Shown: piece by piece, positions 1 to 9,554 of the stretch
How positions within the stretch are numbered: the stretch's first letter is position 1
Layout: each line of letters begins with the position of its first letter
Assembly: GCA_001557505.1 (NCBI GenBank)
Contig: LSAX01000003.1
Span: 4,712,001-4,776,000, forward strand
DNA length: 64,000 nucleotides
Source of the DNA: Reticulascus tulasneorum
Taxonomy: Eukaryota > Ascomycota > Sordariomycetes > Glomerellales > Reticulascaceae
Direction: 5' to 3'
Program-made: the position numbers and the translations under genes
The notes under the pieces: model-generated
The model's database searches: none
Told to the model about the DNA's origin: nothing
What the model saw: only the letters and a program-made list of their open reading frames with translations

Positions 1-218
1 GTAGTACTTGCCTCATTCAGGCGAGGTACATACACAGGGTGGGTGGGCAGGCTTCCAATCATTGTGGCTTGTCCATGTGGCTCCAAATGTGGCTGGTTCA
101 GGCCCACTGGCTCCAACGCGTCCAATTCCGTCGCGGTCTCCCCAAAGCTCTACCCCTCCAACGGCGAAGTTGTTGTATGAGCGCAACCGGCGTTCAACGC
201 AAATTCGGCCTCTCAAAG
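1..218. other. Upstream flank of PSF3, no gene seen
   Basis: Presumed 5' untranslated region and promoter of the Psf3 gene. Open frames here have no recognisable content and are mostly overlapping readings of one C-rich stretch. Confidence 0.4.
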
Positions 219-839
219 ATGGCTTACTATGATATTGATGCTATTCTGACAGATGCGGAGGTGCGTATCACAAACATTGCCCTTGTCATTCCGGTCTCTT
301 CAGGCTTACAGCTGCTAACTCTTTCCCAGAAAGTCACCTGCACATTCCAACTCGATGTGTCCGGTCTAGGCTATCTGGACAACACTCCGTCCCAACCCCT
401 CAAAGCCGGCACCCAAGTCACCCTCCCTCTCTGGCTTGCCGAAATGCTCGCACTTGCCAGTAGCGGAGAAGCAGAAGAGTCCAAAGCCCCCGTCAAGCTT
501 AGTCTTCCCAGTGCACTATCCAACCATGTAGTGCAAGCGCTGAAAGCCGATTCGCGAGCCGTACCTATCCGAGACCAGAGCGCGCACTTTTACGGCTTGG
601 GGACACGGATGCTAGATCTGTTTGAGGAGAAGGGGCTGAGTGCTATGCTCAGGAAGACATTTATGACGAGGGCGACGGATATCTCGTTACACGCGAGGAA
701 GGCTGGGGACGATGGTGTTGGCGGGTCCGGGGAAGAGTTCCTGCGGGGCCTGGACGAGTGGGAGAGGGTGTTGTTTCGCAAGGCACATGATGGAACAAAG
801 GCAGGGAGGGAGTGGATGGAAAATGTTAAAAAGCATTGA
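219..839 (+). CDS. PSF3: GINS complex subunit Psf3
   Basis: DNA replication factor: Psf3 is one of the four GINS subunits that join Cdc45 and Mcm2-7 to form the replicative CMG helicase in the nucleus. Two exons, 219-260 and 330-839; the 69-nt intron (GTGCGT..CCCAG) is in frame, so an unspliced reading also stays open. The spliced protein is 183 residues, the usual Psf3 length. It opens with the family signature MAYYDIDAILTDAE, followed directly after the intron by KVTCTFQLDVSGLGYLD, and has the helical A-domain segment PLWLAEMLAL. An upstream in-frame start exists (near 39), but the ATG at 219 matches the conserved N-terminus. Identification rests on recalled family motifs. Confidence 0.9.
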   Translation: MAYYDIDAILTDAEVRITNIALVIPVSSGLQLLTLSQKVTCTFQLDVSGLGYLDNTPSQPLKAGTQVTLPLWLAEMLALASSGEAEESKAPVKLSLPSALSNHVVQALKADSRAVPIRDQSAHFYGLGTRMLDLFEEKGLSAMLRKTFMTRATDISLHARKAGDDGVGGSGEEFLRGLDEWERVLFRKAHDGTKAGREWMENVKKH

Positions 840-1520
840 GAGGGACAACCATCATATCCTGACATCGGGACTGGATGGTTTAAGTGATCATTTCTCCAAT
901 GATACCACGACACTGGCAGACACAATTCCAACGCAGACTCCGATCAAGAAGAGCGACGAGGCAGGGTAATGGTCCCTCTACAGACTCAGTCACTGGGTCC
1001 GCTAGCGTTCGCCATACACAACGCGCGCAGCACAGGCGAGCTCGCTCTTCCGCGGCACAATAACAGCCTTATAGCAGCTGGGATGCTGCTGAATGGCTAC
1101 ATGACATGGACCCTCGGTCTCGCGCTTGGAAATGGAGATGGGAGTCTAAAACCCATGCTGATAACGCAGTACATGTCACCCAAGGTTCTGCTCGGGGCTC
1201 GGTGATTTGCGTTAGGCGCGATGCATGGATAGCCAAATAGATTCCTCCAAGATCACAACGATATTCCAAGAGAGCATGTACAGGTCGGTAGTATGGTTTA
1301 TGTGCATGCCAAACTTAATGTCTCGATGTTCCAAGTGTACGTAAGTTCTCCGAGTTGGGCACTGTTTGCGGCATAGTGGTTTTAGCTTGATGCTACTACG
1401 TAGTAGGTACTAGGTACTACGCGGTACTTGGAATGGTATTGCACAGATATATGCTCAACAGCCATAACTTTGCTCCTTGGTTCTTTGCATATTTGCCCAG
1501 TGCCATATAACTTACACTGC
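840..1520. other. Intergenic, PSF3 3' side and xanA upstream
   Basis: No credible gene. It carries a GTAC-rich patch at about 1393-1432 that includes the perfect 12-bp palindrome TACTACGTAGTA. A second perfect palindrome, GGGCGATCGCCC, lies just beyond at 1521-1532. Confidence 0.4.
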
Positions 1521-1553
1521 GGGCGATCGCCCCCCTCCCAACTCCAGGTTGGG

Positions 1554-1586
1554 CGATAATAATGGCGGGGTCGACCGAGGAGATAG
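1554..1586 (+). promoter_or_regulatory. Two GATA-factor (AreA-type) sites upstream of xanA
   Basis: CGATAA at 1554-1559 and AGATAG at 1581-1586 both fit HGATAR, the site bound by the nitrogen GATA activator AreA/Nit2. They lie 16-48 bp upstream of the UaY-type palindrome and about 215-250 bp upstream of the xanA ATG. Single GATA motifs are common by chance; the pairing with the neighbouring palindrome gives them weight. Confidence 0.55.
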
Positions 1587-1601
1587 CGATTTTCTGGGTA
1601 G

Positions 1602-1615
1602 TCGGCGGGCTCCGA
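1602..1615 (+). promoter_or_regulatory. UaY/Ppr1-type binding site TCGG-N6-CCGA
   Basis: The sequence TCGG-CGGGCT-CCGA matches exactly the palindrome reported for the Zn2Cys6 purine-catabolism activator UaY of Aspergillus nidulans (same geometry as yeast Ppr1). It lies about 30 bp upstream of a TATA box and 185 bp upstream of the xanthine dioxygenase start codon. In A. nidulans, xanA is reported to be under UaY and AreA control, so site and gene agree. Confidence 0.7.
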
Positions 1616-1645
1616 ACACTACCCGCCTACTCTCCGCCAACAGGA

Positions 1646-1653
1646 TATATAAG
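1646..1653 (+). promoter_or_regulatory. TATA box of xanA
   Basis: TATATAAG lies about 150 bp upstream of the start codon and directly downstream of the putative UaY site. Confidence 0.55.
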
Positions 1654-1800
1654 GAGCTGCCAGCCAGCATCCCAGAGGTCGTTGGAATACAATTTGAAAA
1701 CAGCAAGAAGTCAATCCTGAAGATTACCTGATCTTGCGAAACCATTTCCGAGAAAGACACTCAATCGGTGCCAACTGCTCTATTCACCAAAACACTTCAA

Positions 1801-3074
1801 ATGGCCTCCAACGCGACTGTCGAGCCCCTCTCCCTCCCTGACCAATCCGGGTTGGATATCGGGGCCATCGTCTCCAATGTTGATGTTGAGAATCTCACCG
1901 GTAAGATAACAAATCTCTGTGGCTTGGAAACGTTCCGATGATGCTGTGACATGTTTGGGAGAATACCCGTGTAATCGGTAACCTCCTCTGGTAAGCAACC
2001 CACATCCCTGGTGACATGGCCGTGGGCTGATCATCAATAGATGCCGACTTTGATATCATTCGTGATGCCCTTTACCAGCACCAAGTCTTGGTGTTCAAGA
2101 ACCAGGGCCATCTCTCGCCTAAGGCACAGTACGAAATCACCCAGAAGTTCGACCCTGCTTCCACCGCCTCCTATGGCCATGGCAAGACGCTCGATGCCAA
2201 GCGATCGATTCTTCATCCAGATCTAAAGACCATTCCACATCAACCTCAGGTGCAAGTGATTGGAAACGGCTTTGTTGACGAGTACGAGGGCTTGAAAAAC
2301 ATCCAGCTCCGCCATCCTCACCACCGAACCTTCCATGCAACGACCATCCCAGCCGAAGACGATCTGGACTTCACCCGATACTACCGGTGGCACATCGACG
2401 CTGCTTTATATGGCCTGGCTCCACCAGTTGCGACTTCGCTCCTGGCAGTCCGCGTTCCTGGTGGCCGGACTCAGACCGTCCGTTACGATGATGGGACGGG
2501 TGACGAGCTCACCGTTCCGCTCGGCACCACCGCCTTCGTCTCCGGCTATACCATGTACGAGGTGCTTTCGCCTGAGGATCAGAAGTTCGCTCGCACCACC
2601 AAGGTCGAATATGCCCCCCATCCCTATGTCTGGATGAGCAGCGCCAAGTCCCGCTCTGACGGTCTGGGCATGCTCTCGGAAGGCAAAGAGATTCCTCTCG
2701 ACGAGCTTCCACCTATTGAGGAGGACAAGATTCAGATTCTTCCCATGTGCTGGCGGAACCCGGTCTCAGGCCGTCTTGCCCTGCAGGTCCACCCTTCTGC
2801 GGTGCGAAAGCTGCACTTGGCTGATGGGACTATCATCGAAGACTTGAGCGAGGTGCGGGAGATTGTGCATCGCCTTCAGCGACCCGGCATTGCGCCAAAG
2901 ATGGTTTACCCTCATGATTGGGAGCAAGGCGACCTAGTCCTCTTCCACAATCGTGGGGTTCTCCACTCTGTCGTCGGTGCTTTTGCGGAGGATGAAGTCC
3001 GACTGTTCCGGCAGTGCAATGTCGCGGCCAGTTACTTTCCCGAAGGACCGAAAGAAATTGCTTCTGTTGCTTAG
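1801..3074 (+). CDS. xanA: Alpha-ketoglutarate-dependent xanthine dioxygenase
   Basis: Non-haem Fe(II) enzyme of the TauD/TfdA family that hydroxylates xanthine to uric acid using 2-oxoglutarate and O2, a fungal alternative to molybdenum xanthine dehydrogenase. Exons 1801-1900 and 2041-3074 (140-nt intron, GTAAGA..AATAG) give 377 residues; the family member XanA is about 370. The iron triad is seen as HID (H151, D153) and H342 in GVLHSVV. The motif RQCNVAAS places Q358 and N360 near the end, and QVQ lies at 103-105. These positions sit a constant two residues beyond those I recall for A. nidulans XanA (H149, D151, H340, Q356, N358), which favours XanA over generic taurine dioxygenases. The start ATG follows a TATA box and purine/nitrogen promoter sites. 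Confidence 0.85.
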
Positions 3075-3944
3075 GTAGATGTTTAGACGATTTCGTAGTT
3101 GCGTGATAGATCAGGCGTATGGTTGTCTCAATAAAGTATTCTTTTGCTTCTCAACAAGTCACGGGATCTCAATCACAGTGGTGAGCAACTCCGAGACCCC
3201 AGCTCTGTCACAGAGACATTGCTGTCTTCCAAAGTTCATTTCCCTGTGTCATCCGCCCGGTTTACCTAGTAACAACGTAGAGAGGGTGGCGGCCGTTCTT
3301 GACCACTGCAAGTAATAGTGACTAAGCTCCAGGCTAAAGGGTAGGCTGGTAGAGCATCGGCAACTCTATTGCCTGCCGTCCTCAGACTACCGAAAGTTCC
3401 GCCACTTTGTACGAGGTCGGCACAATATTATCGGGCCTGTTCTTGCCGTACCACTCTCCGCCGTTCAATGTCGCAGCAGCGCTTTCGCAAGGTAGCCGAG
3501 CGTCTGGAAACTCGAACATCTGCTAGGTCGGATGTACTCTCCGGTTACTCTCAAAATCATGAGCTACCTAATGCAGGTGGGGATGCTATACTAGCTGAGC
3601 ACTTAAATTGGCGGGAATATATCTGGACCAGGGGCCAAGGAGACTCTTATCGCGGCGTAGTCAGGTCAACTCCTACGCACAACCTGTTGTGGAAGTCAAG
3701 TTTACTCACAATCCTAGGACAGATATATCACTTGAGAAGCAAGAAGTTCAACATACGAATTGGAGGATCACATTTGAGAAGAAAGTTGATGCCGTAACGA
3801 ATACAAATCCCCTGGGTATCAATCTTAATAAAACCTTAACGCCAATTCAAACAAAAATTGCTCGTTCTCGATGCAACCAACATCGTCCAGACGAAAGGGC
3901 CATTGCCTTGACAGTTCAAAAAAACGAGATACTGGATCTTCCAT
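3075..3944. other. Intergenic, no supported gene
   Basis: Open frames of up to about 142 codons (3369-3797, +) occur but have no recognisable domain or protein-like composition. Probably the xanA 3' region plus spacer. Confidence 0.35.
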
Positions 3945-4483
3945 TTAGTGTTGCTTCCAGAACTTCCACTTCTGTGACCTTCGGTAGGTTTCACCATCCC
4001 GATCGAGGTGTTTGTTCAACATCTTCCAGCCCTCGCTAGGTAGATTCTTGATGGAGTCATTAAGGAGATCTATGCAGGCTCGGGAAGCTAGTCTACGGGT
4101 CAGTATGGAGAGCATAAGAGTCCAAGGATAAATAACATACGCATCATCTCCATAGATCCATTCTGATCGGCGGCAATTTCCATCCGCGTGGAATTGTAGC
4201 AGTGATACCTCTGCTGAAGCTCGAGCATACACTCCCAGAGGCCTTGTATATCGACGTCATTATCTTCCGAGCGATGCCTATATACAAGAGAAGTGCGACG
4301 TGATTCCTGTGGCGCGGGTTTAGATGGTGGCTGTTGCATTTCTGTCGCTGAGACACAACACTCGGCTTTTTCTGGAGTACAGGGCGTAATAATGTCATCC
4401 TCGCTATCACTCTCTGCCCAGGATCGTGAGCCCGACATGTGTGAAAGAGACGAATCTCGTCGTTGTTGCTGTTGATGGAACAT
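3945..4483 (-). CDS. Small unknown two-exon protein
   Basis: Not recognised. Exon 1 is 4483-4141 and exon 2 is 4087-3945. The 53-nt intron begins GTATGT and ends GACTAG, with a textbook branch site TACTGAC 10 nt before its end, and splicing keeps the frame. The 161-residue product starts with a Gln/Arg/Ser-rich disordered segment (MFHQQQQRRDSS). It continues with acidic-serine and Pro patches, then a helical part (DIQGLWECMLELQQRYHCY) and a basic, Trp-rich end (KWKFWKQH). The segment CIDLLNDSIKNLPSEGWKML looks like a conserved globular helix. No signal peptide or membrane segment. It could be a regulatory or DNA-associated protein, but nothing specific supports that. The well-formed intron is the main evidence that the gene is real. 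Confidence 0.55.
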
Positions 4484-6022
4484 TGCGAGTGACGATGATG
4501 CTTGATGTCTGTAGCCCGGAGATAGTCGTCGCAGGAAATGCTACGATCGGCTGCTCAAAGCGGATGAGATGTCCCTTATTACAACCTTCAAGATTCCGGA
4601 TCAAATGCCGTGATCAGCAATCCGATTCTCGGAACTATAACGGCCAACGTCGGCAGTCGTTAGCAGTGCACGGATGCTGATCGTTACTCATATATCATGC
4701 GGTGAGTAATGCGTGCAGAAAGGCGGCGAGCAGTTTGCATTTTCTAACATTATGCCATGTCATCCTGCATGTGGGGACCCATTGCCAGCTTTATGATGTG
4801 ATAATGCGATGCGATATCACTAACTGAGGTGATTCGAAAAGGAATCACGCCAGACAGATCCGCGGCCAAATGTGGCTTGCGGTCAGCCGATGGTGAGTGA
4901 TCATCTGGCTCTAGCGGTCCGTGAAATACTGGGCACAAGATGGGATTATGGAAAGCCCATGATCCATTTCACCATTGATGCGGAGGTGTGCGACCCTGCC
5001 CATTAAGACATTCGCAGATAAGGATCTTCAAAACACACATTTACGCTATTGCGCATTGTGGCTCGGGTGTCTTAGACCAGATCAAACATTTGGCTCGTGA
5101 CAATCACTTTGGGTGTTCGCACGAGTCAAAGTGTCAGCTGTGCCATTTGCTTCCCGGGTGGCCGATGCCGCACTGCCTTTAGCATATGTGGCCAATAGAG
5201 TCACTCTGGGAGCTAGAGCCTCGTTGGCGCGGTCTTACTCCTGCTTTTTCTTGTTAACGCATTTGCTTACTGCTGTTGTAGAAATTTGCTGATATATAGT
5301 TCGTCAGCGTTGCGACGATTTTTTTTTCGCGGTTCATCAATGGACTCAGCACACCAATGAAACCGGCCAGCTGCTTATTGGCCATTACTTCTCCTTGGCT
5401 CACTAAGACAGAAAAGCACATTTGAGAATTCGCATTGTTGTGTGGTTTGGAGTAATCCACCCTGGGAATGAGGTCGGCGAAACCAGCGACGATGATTCTC
5501 CCAAGGACATTGAGCGGCGACAGAGAGTCAGGAAATAGACGTGTAGGGACTTCTCACCAGCAGAGGATGTTCAGCTCTCGGGGACCACTGATGATGCCGT
5601 CGTCATTCTAAGACCCTCTAACTTGGAGTATGCTAGACTCAACGTCACATCATCATACAACTATTTTGTCAAAAGGGAGCGGCCTGATCGGCTTGGGTCG
5701 CTGGGTGTTTAATGATGTACAGGAGTGAATGAGGTCATGGAAGTACATGCATTCTACCATGATGGGACTCGATGTCGTGGTCGTGTTTCGGCACAGCTTC
5801 CTATAACATGTGAAAGGTCCATGGGAACAAAAATTTGACGCGGAAAGCTAAGATTCTTCTGAAAACGAATCTCAATGGCCAAGACAGATCAACCAATCTC
5901 TAGTGTCAGTCAACACATTGATTTACTATGTACAGCGAAATGTAGAGGAGCTTCTAACTATGTTCTGATGATCCACCCGCAGTAAACAAGCCCCCTTTTG
6001 TGTTTGTCACAAGCTGATTTCT
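4484..6022. other. Intergenic, no supported gene
   Basis: About 1.5 kb between two minus-strand genes. It should hold the 5' region of the small gene at 3945-4483 and the 3' region of the subtilase. No open frame has recognisable content. Confidence 0.35.
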
Positions 6023-9000
6023 TCAGTTCGCTCCCTCAGGGAGAGAGAGAACTTCGAATGTCGGCAGATTATAAATCTGCCAGTTGTCAGAGACAGTAGG
6101 ATCACCGAACGTCTTGAGCATGGCAAATCGAGAACTGAGGACCTTTCTGTTAGCACTGTACTTTTGAATCTATATGTTTTGCAGGCTAGATGGTGGCGTG
6201 TGCCCCTGAAGCACAATTGTGACATGCTAGGAGGAATCACGAGATTACTTACTGGTATTTGCCAGGGTTCACAAAACTTCCGTTCGCAAGCCTTCCCATC
6301 CACCAATATTGGAAGCTATACACGTGCGAGGTGTGGCGCTCTGTGTTCAGGATTGGGAATGAATACGTGTTTCTGACATCGTCAATGGCCGGATCGAATT
6401 GCTCCTGCAGAATTCCAACATCAACGTTGAACACGGCCGCCGATCCAATGTATTTATTCTCGCCAACAACGGGAGGGTACTTCCAGTCAGAAGCGCGGTA
6501 AGACTCCTCGTAGAACTGTGAAGGAGTGTTAACCAATGACCATTAGCAGCCTCAGGTTATGGATACTCACATCCCAGCGAATCTCTCTGCATCCATACTC
6601 CAAGCGATCGTAGATTCGTGGGTAGTCTTGTACATCGAGCGATACATTCATGGTGAATCTAACCATCGTTATCAGTAATGCTTCTTGAAAATGCCAGGCA
6701 GGCAGGCAGAGTGGCGCTGAGGGAGGGACTTACGTAGATCTATCCTCTACATGCTCAATCTCGGGATACCCGACCCAAGCCCAATAATTGTCTGTGCCAG
6801 TCAGGGGCTCGCTCATTTTTTTCAAGCTTGTGCCAACGCCTGAAAGGTTGAATTAGTCTACCAATCGTGGAATTGCTTTTGCCACCCGGCTTACCCATAT
6901 AAGGGACGGATAGCTGCTCGCCATTGTCACCCTTGACAAGCACTTTGCCGCTGTAAACAGGTAGATTCTCCGCATTCAGGCCTTTCGGATACTTGAAGTT
7001 GAATCTAAACTCATTAGGAGAAGGTAATTGTGAAATGGAAGGCTTGGAAGCTCACTGTGCGGTCTTCGTCTCACCCGGCTTGACTTTGAACGTTCCACCC
7101 GGAAGACTGACTTCTGGCACCATCGCAATCGGTGAAAGCTCTAGAAAAATCTTCATTCGCCCAGTTGATCCCCCCAAGTCAGTCCCCATGGCTTCGAAGC
7201 CACCTGCTGGCTGGACATCAAAAGTGTAGGTCATGGTCTTGTCGCCGGTGTTCGTGATATCGACCTTTTGGTAGCGGTTGAAGTAATGTGTATCGTTTAG
7301 CGCAAACTTGGTGAATGAAAGCTGTGTATCATAGTTCAGAACCTTAACGGCGTTGATAAGACCGGTGCCCACTTGCACAGTGGGAGCCCAGAAGTCATAT
7401 GGGGTTGGAAGTCCTTCCTCGTTAAGCATGCCATCCCACCATTTGACTGAGCTCCCTGACGAGGTGATTCTAGCGGCTACTTGCTTGCCAAAACCAGCTC
7501 CGTGAACCTTCCGCCCGCCATATTTGCCCACATAGAGCGCAGCTACTCCAGCAACATATGGACAAGCCATGGAGGTCCCGCTCATAACTGCGTACACTCC
7601 GTAGGGATAGGTGGAGAAGATGCTGCCACCCGGGGCTGCGACGTCTGGTTTCATTTGGAGATCATACTCTGGCCCGATGGTAGTCCAGAAGTTAGGCAAG
7701 GTTCCGAGACTGTTAGCCTGGCCCACCCAGCTCCAAGGATATGGCTCTGAAGGGAAGCTAGCAGAGACGCTGCCACCAGCCTTGACTGTTTCAATGATAG
7801 CCTTGCCCGCCTCCGCAGTGATCTCGCCCAAGAACCAATGGATGGGATACGGCGACTCGATAGGCAGCTCATTGTTATAAAACAAGACAAACTCGGCGCC
7901 GAAAGCCTCGAGATTTGCCAGCTGTGTGTCGTACCCGCAAGCCAATGCTCGTCTCACCAGCGGAATTTTATTCGCGAGGTTTGGTGTATCGGCAGGTAGA
8001 GGCTCGCAGGCCTGGTCTTCCAAGGTTGTATCGAAAGACAGGGGCATAATCGTCAGGTTCGCGATCGAGTCTGCCCATGGGTCAATGGAGTACTGATAGG
8101 CAACCCGCGTCGTGTTTGATACACCGTCAAGTGTGAAGGTTGCTTCGAAGGCAATTGCAGGAAGCTCTGCGGCTTCAACCGACGCAACGGCAATGACACT
8201 CTTACCCGAAGAACCGCTTCCAGCTAGGAATGGCCCTTCCTGCCCGTCGTTGCCCGCTGAAATGGTGATGACTAGACCTTGCTCCTCGACGAGGCGAGAC
8301 GCGACGAGGGCCCAGGCACTGTCGGACCAACCATAGATTTCGCCGACACTAGATGTGATGATGTCTGCCTAATCAGTGGGTTAGCAAACAACTATTCATA
8401 GGTCTAAACGTACGTACCCCGTCTGCGTAAGCCATGAGAAATGCTTCGATCAGTGTGTCTTCATCAGTAGAATCCTGCAGCAAATATTAGCGAGATTTTT
8501 AACAAGAGGCAAAGGTTGACGGACTGCTTGAGAGAAAACTTTGTATGACAACAGGGTGGCTTCGGGCGCAACGCCAACGAACCTTCTCTTCGTTAGTACC
8601 CAGCAACTTCAAGAATCGCCCATCAAAAGCTTACGATCCTTCATAGCCGGCGACGATTCCAGCGACATGGGTGCCATGGCCCACTACCCACGGTAGTCAG
8701 CTCTCTATCCTAAACAATACTGTCACAGAGTAGTAGAATGCACGAGTCTGACTCAACTTACCTTGGTCATACGGGTCAGAATCCGGCACCTTCTCCTCAC
8801 CATTGTATGGCCACACTGGCTCTGTTAGTATAACGCCAGTTCATGGTCGAGGAAAGCGCTTTTCACTTACCACCATCACCAACGAAGTCATAGCCGCCAG
8901 CTACTTTGCATCCGGGTCCAAAACAACCGCCAAGCTAAGAACACTTGTCAAAGAGGATCCCCGAAAAGAAAAGTCAGGCAAGGTATCTCACTGCAGGATG

Positions 9001-9554
9001 AGTATATTCTGTGCCCGTATCCACAATAGCCACGACAGCGCCTTTTCCTTTGATCCCGTCCCTGTGAAGCTGGTCGACACCAGTCATCCCATGCAATGAG
9101 TAATTCGAAGCGGATGCATCGTCACTGAAGGACTGGGTGACTGTTGGAATGGCCATCTTAATAATATTTGCCTTCCATGCCTTGTTAACAAACCCAATTG
9201 CATTGAGAGTATCGACGTTGTCTGAGTCGGTCTCAACGCTAACGCCGGAGAACACGTCGGAGTTGAAGGTTTTCAGGACCTTGATGCCCGGGCGGCTGCT
9301 AATAGCATCTGCAGTTACCCTGTGGTTGGCGCTCTGGTGCCGATGTTAGTTACGAGTTGTCCTCTGTACGAAGTAGCGATGAGGGACAGCCGAAAGCATA
9401 CCCTGTCAAACTCGAGAATGTACCGTTTGGGCTCGGCAACGGTGACATTGGCATCAGCAGTGTCGCGCTGTACCAGTGGCCGGCGCTGAGGTACACTAGC
9501 CGCACCGACAAGCGAAAACCCGGAGAGGGCGAGGGCGATGTCACGCAAATGCAT
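6023..9554 (-). CDS. Secreted subtilisin-like serine protease (S8, Vpr-like), 13 exons
   Basis: Extracellular endopeptidase of the large multidomain subtilase class (minor extracellular protease Vpr type). Exons: 9554-9402, 9333-8992, 8934-8871, 8815-8762, 8683-8635, 8582-8525, 8474-8418, 8368-7056, 7004-6895, 6839-6734, 6658-6571, 6515-6253, 6146-6023; all junctions are GT..AG and keep the frame, giving 926 residues. Signal peptide MHLRDIALALSGFSLVGAAS, then an inhibitor-I9-like propeptide. Catalytic Asp156 (AIVDTGTEYTHPA), His207 (GHGTHVAG), the oxyanion Asn in SAGNDG, and Ser525 (SGTSMACPYVAG). A long insert between His and Ser fits a PA domain, and the Fn3-like C-terminal half follows the catalytic Ser. 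The ATG at 9554 was chosen because it starts the signal peptide; an in-frame upstream start gives a poorer one. Confidence 0.88.
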
